Part shown: piece after piece, positions 29,760 through 41,383 of the stretch | Layout of the letters: every line of letters starts with the position of its first letter | Position numbering within the stretch: the stretch's first letter is position 1 | Origin: an uncultured Verrucomicrobiae bacterium | Lineage (GTDB): Bacteria > Verrucomicrobiota > Verrucomicrobiia > Limisphaerales > UBA1096 | Direction: 5' to 3' | Length of the DNA: 64,000 nt | Assembly: GCA_937770485.1 (NCBI GenBank) | Contig: CALJHX010000011.1 | Coordinates: 1-64,000 of the forward strand | Program-made: the position numbers and the translations under genes | The notes under the pieces: generated by a model | The model's input: the letters and a program-made list of their open reading frames with translations, nothing else | What the model was told of the DNA's origin: nothing | Databases searched by the model: none

Positions 29760-31469
29760 CTATTGCGCTTGGTCAAGCGCGGCGAAGTATTCGCGCGCCT
29801 TGGCCATGACGCGCGGGGAGAGGAGCAGGGTGGAGAGAATGGTCGGCACGGCCATCATGCCGAACATGATATCGAGGAAGTTAATCAAGTATTCCAAGTC
29901 GACGATTGCGGAGACCACGATGCCCGCGAGATAAAACAGGATCAGTGGGATGCGGGCTCTTGGGCCGAACAGAAACATGCCGCACTTGGCCACGTAGTAG
30001 GAAAAGCCGATCATCGACGAGAAACTGAAACAGAGCACGCATAGCAACAGAAGGTAGGGGCCAACAGTCGGAGAAATGATCCTGTAGGCTTTTTCAATCA
30101 GCATAACGCCGGAGTAGGAACGGGGATCGATTTCGCTTGTGAGATCATCCGGCGTGCCGGGTGTCTTGTCGGGTCCGCCCGAAACAAGAAGGAAGCCATT
30201 CCTGTCAGTTTCTCCTGAGACGCCATATTCAATGGGATGCCCCCAGGCATCCTTGAGGTGTAATGCTTCAATATACGGTTCCTTATTGTCGGAGTCATCG
30301 TTGACGATTGTCAACTGGACCAAGTCTTTTGTACTGACTGGCAAAGAACCGGTTTCTTTGGAGTATTGAGCAATACCATCCTTTAGTTTCGAAATGCGAT
30401 CCACCGTGACCCCCTTTTTCCAAACGCCTGTGTTGATAATCACCAATCCGGTGATGGTGCAGACAATCAGCGTGTCGATCATCGGGCCTAGCATGGCGAC
30501 CAAGCCTTCGCGAATCGGTTCCTTGGTTTTAGCTGCGCCATGCGCCATGGCTTCTGTGCCCATGCCGGCCTCGTTCGAGAATGCTGCGCGCCGCACACCG
30601 GTGGAGATGACCGCACCAAGTACTCCGCCGGTGACTGCTTGGCCGGTGAAGGCATCTCTAAAGATCAATTTGAATGCCTCTGGTATTTGGTCTGCATGCG
30701 TGATGAGGATCACCAATGCGCAACCGCCATAAAGTACCACCATGAATGGCACCAGCCGGGCGGCTACTTTGCCAATGCGCTGAATGCCGCCAAGGATCAC
30801 CGCACCGACAAAAACCGCCAGCAGTACTCCGAACAGTCCTTGGCCAAGCGTGGAGACATTATTGCCCGAGTCGACGAACCAGTCGTTCGGTTTGAGGAAC
30901 ATTTCGCCGACAATGGCGGTGAGTTGATTGGATTGAAACATCGGCAGACAGCCGAACAATCCGAAGAAACAAAAAGCCATCGCAAGCGGTTTCCACTTGG
31001 GGCCGAGTCCTTCAACGATGAAATACATCGGGCCGCCCTGAACCCGGCCGGTGTGATCCCTGCCTCGGTACATGATGGCGAGGCTGCAGGTGAAAAACTT
31101 GGTTGCCATGCCGACCAGCGCGCAGACCCACATCCAGAACAGCGCTCCTGGGCCGCCTTGGGTCACCGCTACCGCCACGCCGGTGATATTGCCCATCCCG
31201 ACCGTTCCTGATAGCGCACTGCAGAGAGCTTGAAAGTGATTGATTTCGCCTGGGTCGTTGGGGTTGCTGTATTTGCCACGTAGAATTTGAATCCCGTGCC
31301 AAAGATACAAAAACGGCGTGAACCGCGAGTAGATGGTGAAGTAAAGCCCGCCGCCGATCAGCAGGTACAATAGCGGCAATCCCCAAAGCCAATCAGATGC
31401 CGATGCCAGCCAGCCCGCGACCGATTCGAGAACCTTCGCGGATGTCAGTGGCTCGTCGGAGGTATTCAT
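29760..31469 (-). CDS. AGCS-family sodium:amino acid symporter with inserted GspG-like domain
   Basis: 569 aa, about 100 longer than usual AGCS proteins. The N-terminal 350 residues are typical: ALSGTVGMGNITGVAVAVTQ, GGPMYFIVEGLG and GVRRAAFSNEAGMGTEAMAHG. After the helix TLIVCTITGLVIINTGVW a soluble insert occupies about residues 352-455 (nt 30105-30416). It begins with a helix ISKLKDGIAQYSKETGSLP, then DAWGHPIEYGVSGE and FLLVSGGPDKTPGTPDDL, which is the pattern of the GspG (major pseudopilin) globular domain. The remaining helices (from GPYLLLLCVLCFSFSSMIGF) follow. The gene lies 3 bp after the phosphohexomutase and is more AT-rich over the insert. Confidence 0.88.
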   Translation of the reverse strand: MNTSDEPLTSAKVLESVAGWLASASDWLWGLPLLYLLIGGGLYFTIYSRFTPFLYLWHGIQILRGKYSNPNDPGEINHFQALCSALSGTVGMGNITGVAVAVTQGGPGALFWMWVCALVGMATKFFTCSLAIMYRGRDHTGRVQGGPMYFIVEGLGPKWKPLAMAFCFFGLFGCLPMFQSNQLTAIVGEMFLKPNDWFVDSGNNVSTLGQGLFGVLLAVFVGAVILGGIQRIGKVAARLVPFMVVLYGGCALVILITHADQIPEAFKLIFRDAFTGQAVTGGVLGAVISTGVRRAAFSNEAGMGTEAMAHGAAKTKEPIREGLVAMLGPMIDTLIVCTITGLVIINTGVWKKGVTVDRISKLKDGIAQYSKETGSLPVSTKDLVQLTIVNDDSDNKEPYIEALHLKDAWGHPIEYGVSGETDRNGFLLVSGGPDKTPGTPDDLTSEIDPRSYSGVMLIEKAYRIISPTVGPYLLLLCVLCFSFSSMIGFSYYVAKCGMFLFGPRARIPLILFYLAGIVVSAIVDLEYLINFLDIMFGMMAVPTILSTLLLSPRVMAKAREYFAALDQAQ

Positions 31470-31472
31470 CGA

Positions 31473-32912
31473 TTATTTGCCGGTGAGTATTTTACGGCAG
31501 GCCGATTTGAGTTTTTTCAAGTGCGCCGCACTCTTGGCCTCAAGGTAGCAGCGGATCACCGGTTCGGTGCCGCTCGCGCGGAACGCCACCCACTCGTTGT
31601 CCGGCAGCAGGAACTTGAAGCCGTCGGTGGTGATGAATTGCTGGACGGCGAACCGGCCGATCTTGTCGAAGCCGCCGGCAAGTTTGCGCAGGATGGCCGT
31701 CTTCTCGGCGGGCGGCACGGCGATGTTGATTCGGTCGGTGTGAAATTCGCCAGTTTGCTTTTCGAGATCGCGCAGGATACGGCCCAGCGGCTTGCCCTCC
31801 ATCGCAACCAGCTCGGCCATCAACAGGCAGGCGAGCACACCGTCCTTTTCCGGAATGTGGCCGCGGATGCTCAGGCCGCCGGACTCCTCGCCGCCGACAA
31901 TGATCGGCTCGCTCTCCATCAACGCGCCGATGTGCTTGAAGCCGACCGGCGTTTCGTGAACTTTCACGCCGAGCAACTCCGCCACGGCATCGACCTGGTG
32001 ACTCGTCGGCACGGTACGGACGACCGCGCCCTTGATGCCGCGATTTTTGCGGAGGTGATACAGCGCAAGGGCGAGCACCTGGTTTGGCGTGAGCCAGGTG
32101 CCATCGCGATCCACGATGCCGAAGCGGTCGGCGTCGCCGTCGAGGCCAAGCGCAAGATCGGCTTGGCCGCTGCGGACGAATTGAGCCGCCTTGGCCATGC
32201 CGGATTCGTTTGGCTCGGGCGAGCCGCCGCCGAAAAGCGGGTTCAGGCTTTCATGAAAACAGGTGACCTTTGCACCGGCCTCCTCGAGCAGCGTGTCGAG
32301 GTAGTCCCGCCCGGTGCCGTGCATCAGTTCGACGGCGATGCGTAGCTTGGCTTTGCCGATGGCTTGCAGGTCAACCAGTTTGCGGATGCGCCGGAGGTAC
32401 GCCGGGGCAGGGTCGAATTCCGGGCAACTAAACGTGCCTATCACGGCGGTCTTCTGTTGCCAGCCCTTGGCTAGAAGTTTCTCTGCGTGTGCCTCGATTT
32501 TTCCGGTGAACTCCGGCGGGGCTCCAGCACCGTTCGGCATCGAAAACTTGAAACCCGAGTAGCCAAATGGATTGTGGCTGGCGGTGATGTTTACGCCGCC
32601 GATGGCTTTTTTGTGGCGGATGCTGAAGGCGATCACCGGCGTCGGCGCGTCGCGATTCGTCAGCAGCGGATCGAGGCCGGCCTGCTGCAAAATCTCCGCC
32701 GTGGCCAGAGCGAATTCGCGTCCCAAAAACCGCGTGTCGTGGCCGATGACCACCAGCGGGCGCTTGCCGTGGATCGGCGAGTTTTTGCGACGCAACTCCG
32801 ACTTCAGCGTGAGGGCCAGCCCCTGGGCGGCCAGTCGGAGATGTTCAAACGTGAAGTCACGGGCGATCAGCCCGCGCCAGCCGGAGGTGCCAAAATGGAT
32901 GGGGGATTTCAC
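31473..32912 (-). CDS. Phosphoglucomutase/phosphomannomutase family protein
   Basis: 479 aa alpha-D-phosphohexomutase with all four family domains. It has the N-terminal HFGTSGWRGLI, the phosphoserine loop ITASHNP (Ser112), the metal loop DGDADR (Asp258, 260, 262), the sugar loop GGEESGGLSIRGHIPEKDG and the phosphate-binding FRASGTEPVIR. It interconverts hexose 1- and 6-phosphates; glucose, mannose or glucosamine specificity cannot be read by eye. It lies between nuoA (36 bp) and the AGCS symporter (3 bp), all on the minus strand. Confidence 0.92.
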   Translation of the reverse strand: MKSPIHFGTSGWRGLIARDFTFEHLRLAAQGLALTLKSELRRKNSPIHGKRPLVVIGHDTRFLGREFALATAEILQQAGLDPLLTNRDAPTPVIAFSIRHKKAIGGVNITASHNPFGYSGFKFSMPNGAGAPPEFTGKIEAHAEKLLAKGWQQKTAVIGTFSCPEFDPAPAYLRRIRKLVDLQAIGKAKLRIAVELMHGTGRDYLDTLLEEAGAKVTCFHESLNPLFGGGSPEPNESGMAKAAQFVRSGQADLALGLDGDADRFGIVDRDGTWLTPNQVLALALYHLRKNRGIKGAVVRTVPTSHQVDAVAELLGVKVHETPVGFKHIGALMESEPIIVGGEESGGLSIRGHIPEKDGVLACLLMAELVAMEGKPLGRILRDLEKQTGEFHTDRINIAVPPAEKTAILRKLAGGFDKIGRFAVQQFITTDGFKFLLPDNEWVAFRASGTEPVIRCYLEAKSAAHLKKLKSACRKILTGK

Positions 32913-32948
32913 GGCTTGGGAGAGCGGTTGGCCAAGCGCCGGGAGCGG

Positions 32949-33386
32949 TCAGCTATTCCAGTCGAACGCATTCCTCTTGATGGCGTAAATGTAGCCGATG
33001 AACAGAATGCCAAGGAACGAAACCATCGTGCCGAAGATGAGGTTCGCCGAGGCAGGGTCGCTGAGCATGTCTTTGTAAACCACCGCCCACGGGTAGAGGA
33101 ACACCACTTCAATGTCGAACAGGATGAACAGCATTGCCACGAGGTAGAACTTGACCGACAGGCGAGATGTGCCATCGCCGACCGGCAACATGCCGCACTC
33201 GTACGGGGTGTCTTTGATCGGTTTATGGCGGCCAATCGCCCTGGCCTTGCGCCCACCGAAATACCAGCCGGCCAGCTTCGACGCGAACATGCTGCCCACC
33301 GCAAAAGCGGTCACAACCAGCGTGAGGAACAAAACGCCCAAGTACTGGAACAACTGCGGATCGGCGCCTATTTCGGCCAAAATCAT
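32949..33386 (-). CDS. nuoA: NADH-quinone oxidoreductase subunit A
   Basis: 145 aa with three membrane helices and the conserved loop YECGMLPVGDGTSRLSVKFYLVAMLFILFDIE (quoted only by its ends YECG and FDIE; the loop includes the matrix-facing Cys). It is part of the membrane arm of complex I. No nuoB, nuoC or other complex I gene is adjacent, unlike the usual nuoA-N operon. It may be a detached or extra copy. A phosphohexomutase gene follows 36 bp downstream. Confidence 0.93.
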   Translation of the reverse strand: MILAEIGADPQLFQYLGVLFLTLVVTAFAVGSMFASKLAGWYFGGRKARAIGRHKPIKDTPYECGMLPVGDGTSRLSVKFYLVAMLFILFDIEVVFLYPWAVVYKDMLSDPASANLIFGTMVSFLGILFIGYIYAIKRNAFDWNS

Positions 33387-33732
33387 GCGCGAAACCTAAA
33401 GACGCACCTCCGCCGGGGCAAGGTCAAACCCCGCTTGGCCAAGCGCTTGGCTGGCGCTAGAGTGCGGCGACTGATTGATCCATGACCGCGCTCCTTTCGT
33501 TTCTCCCGGCGCGCGCCGAGTGGGAGGCTGGTTTGGAGATCGACTTGAAGTCAGGCCAAGCCGGCGAGTCGCCCAAGGTCGGCATGTTCGCTGCCTGGCT
33601 GTCATATCTTCCCAGGCCTCAAGCCCTTTTTGTTAGTCGATTGGTTGGTCGCAAGGCTTGCTTTTGTGCTGAGATACGGTCAAAAAATACGCATGTCTGA
33701 TTGTTTTGGGTCAATGAGGCGATTGCCATTTT
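33387..33732. other. Intergenic region, 346 bp
   Basis: Lies between divergent nuoA and the frameshifted PSCyt gene, so it must hold promoters in both directions, though I cannot assign them firmly. It contains a 12-bp palindrome copy at 33433-33444 (gcttggccaagc) that overlaps a second half-site (gcttggc) just after it. A 72-codon ORF from 33482 has no recognisable features and is probably not a gene. Confidence 0.5.
33433..33450. repeat. Intergenic copy of the iterated palindrome GCTTGGCCAAGC
   Basis: Exact 12-bp palindrome at 33433-33444, followed by gcttggc, so that two palindromes overlap (ccaagcgcttgg is itself a palindrome). It represents a motif family with about 60 exact TTGGCCAA cores over the window, mostly inside genes. 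Other 12-bp examples are at 69-80, 5173-5184, 9739-9750, 19411-19422, 41627-41638, 53194-53205, 56281-56292, 60380-60391 and 61842-61853. Confidence 0.85.
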
Positions 33733-36690
<2,958 letters not shown>

Positions 36691-36693
36691 CCC

Positions 36694-38142
36694 ATGATTC
36701 CATTATTCAATTCTGACCATCTGCTCGATCGTCGCAAGTTCCTGAACCTCGGCGCACGCGGCATGGGTGCGCTTGGACTCGCGTCACTCGCCCAGCCGGG
36801 CTTGCTCAACGCCGCTGGACGCCACGGCGGCGCGCTGGGCGATCCGCATTTCACGCCCAAGGCCAAGCGGGTGATTTACCTGTTCTTCTCCGGCGGCCCG
36901 TCGCACATCGACATGTACGACTACAAGCCCGGCATCCGCAAGGTTCATGGCATCGAATTGCCGGAATCCATCCGCAAAGGCCAGCGAATCACAGGCATGA
37001 CGTCCGGGCAGAAGTCGTTCCCATGTGTCGCCCCGATGTTTGAGTTCAAACAGCACGGGCAGAGCGGCGCGTATTACAGTGAGATTTTGCCGCACATTGC
37101 CTCGCTCGCCGACGAGATGTCGCTCATCCGTAGTGTCAACACCGAGGCGATCAACCACGACCCGGCGATCACATACATCAATACCGGCACACAGCAGCTT
37201 GGCCATCCAAGCATGGGCGCGTGGCTCAACTACGGCCTCGGCAGCCCGAGCGATAATTTGCCCGGCTACATCGTGATGATCTCCAAGGGGCGCGGTGGCA
37301 GCCAGGCGCTGTACTCGCGGCTTTGGGGGAGTGGCTTCCTTCCGTCGAAACATCAGGGCGTAAAGTTCCGTAGCTCCGGCGAGCCGGTGCTGTTCCTCAA
37401 CAACCCGCCGGGCATCAACCGCAACTCACGCCGTGCGATCCTCGACAGCATCAAGGCCGTGAATGAGGCCAAGTTCGCCGAGACGCGCGACGCGGAAATA
37501 CAGACGCGCATCGCCCAGTACGAAATGGCGTTTCGTATGCAGGCCAGCGTGCCGGAGTTGACCGATCTCAAGTCCGAGCCGGAACACGTCTTCGATCTGT
37601 ACGGCAAGGATTCCAAGAAGCCGGGCAAGTACGCCTACAACTGCATCCTCGCGCGGCGCATGCTCGAGAGCGGCGTGCCGTTTGTGCAGTTGTTCCACCG
37701 CGGCTGGGATCAACACGGCAACTGCCCGCGCGATGTGCGTTACCAATGCGAGGATGTCGATCAGCCCACCGCTGCGCTTGTGAAAGACCTCAAGCAACGC
37801 GGCATGCTCGAGGACACGCTCGTGGTTTGCGGCGGCGAATTTGGCCGGACGATTTACTCACAGGGCGCGCTGACCAAGGACAACCACGGGCGCGACCACC
37901 ACGGCCGCTGCTTCTCGATGTGGATGGCCGGTGGGGGCATCCGGAAGGGATATGTCCACGGCGAGACCGACGACTTCTGCTACAACATCGTCCGCGACCC
38001 GGTGCACATCAACGACCTCAACGCCACGGTGTTGCAGTGTTTGGGCCTCGACCACGAGCGGTTTACCTACCGCTATCAGGGGCTCGATCAGCGGCTGACC
38101 AGCGTGCAGGGCGCGCGTGTCGTTAACGAGCTTTTGGCCTGA
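36694..38142 (+). CDS. DUF1501 protein with Tat signal
   Basis: 482 aa. An N-terminal twin-arginine-like signal ([20 protein letters not shown]) precedes a sulfatase/alkaline phosphatase-like DUF1501 domain: [20 protein letters not shown] at the front and [13 protein letters not shown] with [20 protein letters not shown] at the end. Members follow PSCyt/DUF1553 genes as a conserved pair, as here. Activity has not been shown for the family. Its 3' end overlaps the convergent reductase gene by 20 bp. Confidence 0.93.
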   Translation: MIPLFNSDHLLDRRKFLNLGARGMGALGLASLAQPGLLNAAGRHGGALGDPHFTPKAKRVIYLFFSGGPSHIDMYDYKPGIRKVHGIELPESIRKGQRITGMTSGQKSFPCVAPMFEFKQHGQSGAYYSEILPHIASLADEMSLIRSVNTEAINHDPAITYINTGTQQLGHPSMGAWLNYGLGSPSDNLPGYIVMISKGRGGSQALYSRLWGSGFLPSKHQGVKFRSSGEPVLFLNNPPGINRNSRRAILDSIKAVNEAKFAETRDAEIQTRIAQYEMAFRMQASVPELTDLKSEPEHVFDLYGKDSKKPGKYAYNCILARRMLESGVPFVQLFHRGWDQHGNCPRDVRYQCEDVDQPTAALVKDLKQRGMLEDTLVVCGGEFGRTIYSQGALTKDNHGRDHHGRCFSMWMAGGGIRKGYVHGETDDFCYNIVRDPVHINDLNATVLQCLGLDHERFTYRYQGLDQRLTSVQGARVVNELLA

Positions 38143-38824
38143 TGCGCCACGTCGTAAACAGCTCGTCGCCTACGACGCGTTGACGGGTCAACTTCAGGTT
38201 GGCCGCCTTGGCCAAGCGGGCAAACCCATCGCCATCGGCGATCGTTGGTGCGTCCTTTCCGCCGATGATTGTTGGGCAGATTGTCAGGTGCAGCTCATCC
38301 GCGAGGCCAAGCCGGAGTAGTTCGAAGTTCAACTCGCCGCCGCCCTCGCAGAGCAGTCGCTTGACGGCCCACTCGCGCCGAAGCCAGCCAAGCGCTTGGG
38401 CAAGGGCGACTCTGTTTTTCCCGCAGACCTTCACACAGTCGGCCAAGCGTTTCAGCTTGGCCAAGCGCGACTTCGGCGCTTGGCCTGACGACAGCACAAT
38501 GAGCGGCGAACCTGGGTGCCGGAAAATCGCCGCTCCTGGATCGACCGAGCCAGAGCCGCTCACGACGATCCGCAGGTTCTGCTTGGCCAAGCCGCCGCGA
38601 AGCCGCCGCCGCTCGTATGCCGCGCCGCCGGCATCCAGCGTCACCGGCGCGGAATCGACCGTGCGCGCGCCGCACATGACCGCGTCGGCGGTGGCCCGGA
38701 GCGCGAGGAGGTTCGCGTGGTCGCGCCGGCTGCCGAAGGCGACGAAGCGGCGATGCGGTGGGGCAATCTTGCCGTCGGCCGACATGGCCATGTTGATCAA
38801 CACAAATGGACGGGCTGTTTTCAT
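38123..38824 (-). CDS. RibD C-terminal-type (dihydrofolate reductase-like) reductase
   Basis: 233 aa. It matches the reductase domain of Rib[16 protein letters not shown] at the N-terminus, [15 protein letters not shown], a strand [27 protein letters not shown] and [19 protein letters not shown]. That domain reduces the ribosyl side chain of the pyrimidine intermediate in riboflavin synthesis; stand-alone members also act on other pterin-like substrates. The deaminase half is absent. It follows queA directly (adjacent stop and start) and overlaps the convergent DUF1501 gene. Confidence 0.85.
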   Translation of the reverse strand: MKTARPFVLINMAMSADGKIAPPHRRFVAFGSRRDHANLLALRATADAVMCGARTVDSAPVTLDAGGAAYERRRLRGGLAKQNLRIVVSGSGSVDPGAAIFRHPGSPLIVLSSGQAPKSRLAKLKRLADCVKVCGKNRVALAQALGWLRREWAVKRLLCEGGGELNFELLRLGLADELHLTICPTIIGGKDAPTIADGDGFARLAKAANLKLTRQRVVGDELFTTWRIRPKAR

Positions 38825-39895
38825 TCAATGCAAAAACATTGCGTCGCCGTAGCTGAAAAAGCGGTATCGCTCGGCGACCGCATAGGCGTAGGCACGCAGC
38901 ACGCGTTCGCGGCCATCGGTGCCGCCCGGCTGCGCAAACGCGCTCACCAGCATCAGCAGCGTGGACTTGGGCAGATGAAAGTTTGTCAGCAACGCATCGA
39001 CGACTTGAAACTCGTGCGGTGGGTAGATGAAAATTTTCGTGCGGCCAAGCTGCGGTTTGATCGGCGCGCCGCCGGTGGCGACCGACTCAAGCACGCGCAT
39101 GCTCGTTGTGCCGACGGCGACGACCCGCCGTCCCTCGGCCTTGGCTTGGTTGACTGTCCCGGCGGTGGCTGCGCTGATCTCGAAACGTTCCTCGTGCATC
39201 GGGTGATCCTCTATGCGGTCGCACTCCACCGGCTGAAACGTTCCCGGCCCGACGTGCAGCGTCACCTCCGCGAATGTCACGCCCTTTGCGCGAAGCCGGT
39301 CGAGCAACTCATCCGTGAAGTGCAGTCCCGCTGTCGGCGCGGCGACCGAGCCGTCGGTTTTTGCGTATACCGTCTGGTAACGGTCGCGATCGGCGCGGGT
39401 GTCGATCGGCGCGCGCTCGATGTACGGTGGCAACGGCGTCTCGCCGATGGCTTGGAGGAGTTCGTGCACGTCCGGCGTCCCGGGGAGGCGAAGCAGATAT
39501 TTGCCGGTGTCGTTCTTGTCGATCGCCTCGACCCAGTTCGGAGTGGGGCAGCCGTCGAGGTCGTGCAGCTGGATACGTGTCCCGTTGTGAATGCGTTTGC
39601 CGGGACGCAGCATGCACCACCATTCGCCAGGTACGCGTTCCTCGGTGAGCAGTATTTCCACCCGCGCGCCGTCGCCTTCCTTTTGGCCGCGCATGCGCGC
39701 CGGGATGACACGCGAGTTGTTCACCACCACAACGTCGCCCGAGCGGAGCAGTGCTTCCAAGTCGGCAAATTGCCTGTGAGCGATGGTTGCGGTGGAGCGG
39801 TCCAGCGTAAGCAGTCGAGAGGCGTCCCGTTGCTCAATGGGATGCTGGGCAATAAGTTCCTGAGGCAGGGGGTAGTCGAAATCGGCCGTTTGCAC
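38825..39895 (-). CDS. queA: tRNA preQ1-34 S-adenosylmethionine ribosyltransferase-isomerase
   Basis: 356 aa. QueA moves the ribosyl group of SAM onto preQ1 at tRNA position 34 to form epoxyqueuosine. Conserved blocks are present: FDYPLPQELIAQHPIEQRDASRLL at the start (quoted in part), VVVNNSRVIPARM, PTAGLHFTDELL, VTLHVGPGTFQPV and the end FSYGDAMFLH. Length is standard. No other queuosine genes are nearby. The RibD-like gene starts immediately after its stop codon. Confidence 0.96.
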   Translation of the reverse strand: MQTADFDYPLPQELIAQHPIEQRDASRLLTLDRSTATIAHRQFADLEALLRSGDVVVVNNSRVIPARMRGQKEGDGARVEILLTEERVPGEWWCMLRPGKRIHNGTRIQLHDLDGCPTPNWVEAIDKNDTGKYLLRLPGTPDVHELLQAIGETPLPPYIERAPIDTRADRDRYQTVYAKTDGSVAAPTAGLHFTDELLDRLRAKGVTFAEVTLHVGPGTFQPVECDRIEDHPMHEERFEISAATAGTVNQAKAEGRRVVAVGTTSMRVLESVATGGAPIKPQLGRTKIFIYPPHEFQVVDALLTNFHLPKSTLLMLVSAFAQPGGTDGRERVLRAYAYAVAERYRFFSYGDAMFLH

Positions 39896-40051
39896 GGCGG
39901 CATCTCTAGCCGGTTTCGAGAGCGAGCGCGATTCTTTGATGACGTTGGTTAAGTTAGCAGCGAGCGGCTAGCAGTGAACAGGTGCGGAATTACTTTATCG
40001 TTATCGTAATTCAAAAATATGCCAAAACTGTGCTCAATGAGGGGGTGTAAT

Positions 40052-40112
40052 GAAAAAAAACTAAACTTTTTTCAAAAAATCGGTTGACGTCTCTGGGTTA
40101 AAACGGTAGAGA
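40052..40112 (+). promoter_or_regulatory. Putative sigma70-type promoter of the mra (dcw) cluster
   Basis: A TTGACG box at 40084-40089 is followed after 17 bp by TAGAGA at 40107-40112. The 30 bp before it are strongly A/T-rich with A and T runs, like an UP element. It lies just ahead of the likely MraZ operator and about 75 bp upstream of the mraZ start. No other good promoter is seen in the 292-bp gap after queA. Confidence 0.5.
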
Positions 40113-40113
40113 A

Positions 40114-40138
40114 CGGGAAAGTTTGGGTCGCATAGGGC
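40114..40138 (+). promoter_or_regulatory. Putative MraZ operator (three NGGGN repeats, 10-bp spacing)
   Basis: Three boxes, CGGGA (40114-40118), TGGGT (40124-40128) and AGGGC (40134-40138), are separated by exactly 5 bp each. MraZ in other bacteria binds three or more TGGGN direct repeats with 5-bp spacers upstream of its own gene. The position right behind the predicted -10 suits repression of the whole cluster by MraZ. Confidence 0.6.
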
Positions 40139-40187
40139 CAGATTGGTGTTCGAGCAACCTGTTATGTCAGCAACCCAGGACCAACCG

Positions 40188-40628
40188 ATGACCGTTTTTT
40201 CAGGTCGATTCACGCATGGAATCGATGGGAGCAGGCGTGTCATGGTGCCTTCCAAGTGGCGTCCGAAGTCTGGCAAAACGGAGTTATCTGTTCTCCCGTG
40301 GCCGCTGGGGGATCAGCAGTTTCTTTTGGTGTTGCCTCCCGCCCGCTGGAATCTACTGCTTGAGAGGTTGAACGAGATGTCGCTTTCCGATGAAGAAGCG
40401 GCGGTGGTTGAGCGGGTCATCGGGGGGAACTCGGCCCACCTGATACTGGACAAGGCTGGCCGACTGTGTCTGCCGGAGGAGTTGGCCGCCGTGGCCGGTC
40501 TGCGGAAGGAGGCCATGTTTGTGGGTCGGTTGAACAAGTTCGAAATATGGGAGCCGGGTCGATTCAATGAAAACAACAAGGGCAACGAAGCTGTCGCGGC
40601 TGCGGCCATCAAAAATTTAAACCTATGA
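40188..40628 (+). CDS. mraZ: Transcriptional regulator MraZ
   Basis: 146 aa from the ATG at 40188, chosen because an AGGA lies 8 bp upstream and the product starts with the family pattern MTVFSGRFTHGIDGSRRV. ATG 40164 and TTG 40143 are in-frame alternatives. There are two SpoVT/AbrB-like half-sites, GSRRVMVPSKWR and DKAGRLCLPEEL. MraZ is the ring-shaped DNA-binding repressor at the head of dcw clusters. The next gene overlaps by ATGA. Confidence 0.9.
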   Translation: MTVFSGRFTHGIDGSRRVMVPSKWRPKSGKTELSVLPWPLGDQQFLLVLPPARWNLLLERLNEMSLSDEEAAVVERVIGGNSAHLILDKAGRLCLPEELAAVAGLRKEAMFVGRLNKFEIWEPGRFNENNKGNEAVAAAAIKNLNL

Positions 40629-41383
40629 ACCTGATGCAATATCTGTCGGTTGGTGGAACCCTCGAGGGCCCAAGGGAAAAGTTTCTCTCTCGCAGGATTG
40701 GAAACAGTCAGGAAGGCTTTACCGGGGGGGGAGGCGGTGAGCTTGCCCATCCGGAGTCGATGGCGTTGATACAACCCACGGCGGAGGAGTCGGGTCAGGG
40801 CGAGTTTGGTTTTCTTGAACCACTGGTCATTGAGACAAAAACGTCCGGGCAGGGAAACCACCTGGACCTTGGCCAAGTGGAGGCCAAGCCGCGTGCGCGG
40901 GACCAGGTGGAGGTGTACAGCCGCATCAGTCCGACGAGGGTGCGGGTGATGCGAAACGACTTGGAGGGATCGGACCTGGCTGTTCGCGCCGGTGAATGCG
41001 TGAACCAGTTCCGCCCGAGCATCATTGCCGAAGAGCCCATGAGGAGCTCGTGGGCCGAGCGCGTGCGCGGCCGGTTTGCGTCGATGAACCAAGTCTCGCG
41101 TTTAGTGTCGCGTCGATCGTGGCGTTGGTTGCTCTCGTTCAAGTCATTTTGGCCGACTGGCATCATGGCGGGGGCATCCGTTGACACGCTGAAAGCCGCC
41201 CCTCCCAAAGTGACTGAGGCTGAGTCGCCGCAAACGAACTCGGCCGAGTTGGACGAGGCGATCGAGATGGCCAAGGACTATAAGACAGACGTGTACGTGG
41301 ATGGCAGGGTGGCATGGAGTTACAAGGAATATGCCTCGCGGGTGGAGACGATTGAGTCTCACGAAAAAGCCGATGACTTGTGA
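40625..41383 (+). CDS. Unrecognised protein between mraZ and rsmH
   Basis: 252 aa with no family I recognise. The N-terminal half is Gly- and Glu-rich with low complexity (an eight-G DNA run at 40724-40731 encodes part of a Gly tract). The middle has VEVYSRISPTRVRVMRNDL. A Trp/Arg-rich stretch, SRRSWRWLLSFKSFWPTGIM, is followed by a weak hydrophobic segment and an acidic C-terminal tail with YVDGRVAWSYKEYA. It overlaps mraZ (ATGA) and rsmH (GTGA), so it is coupled to both, which supports it being real and expressed. The TTGGCCAA palindrome occurs once, near 40869. Confidence 0.7.
   Translation: MNLMQYLSVGGTLEGPREKFLSRRIGNSQEGFTGGGGGELAHPESMALIQPTAEESGQGEFGFLEPLVIETKTSGQGNHLDLGQVEAKPRARDQVEVYSRISPTRVRVMRNDLEGSDLAVRAGECVNQFRPSIIAEEPMRSSWAERVRGRFASMNQVSRLVSRRSWRWLLSFKSFWPTGIMAGASVDTLKAAPPKVTEAESPQTNSAELDEAIEMAKDYKTDVYVDGRVAWSYKEYASRVETIESHEKADDL

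Noticed and set aside
33482-33700. 72-codon ORF in the nuoA/PSCyt gap
   Set aside because: No ribosome site, no motif, odd composition; probably random.
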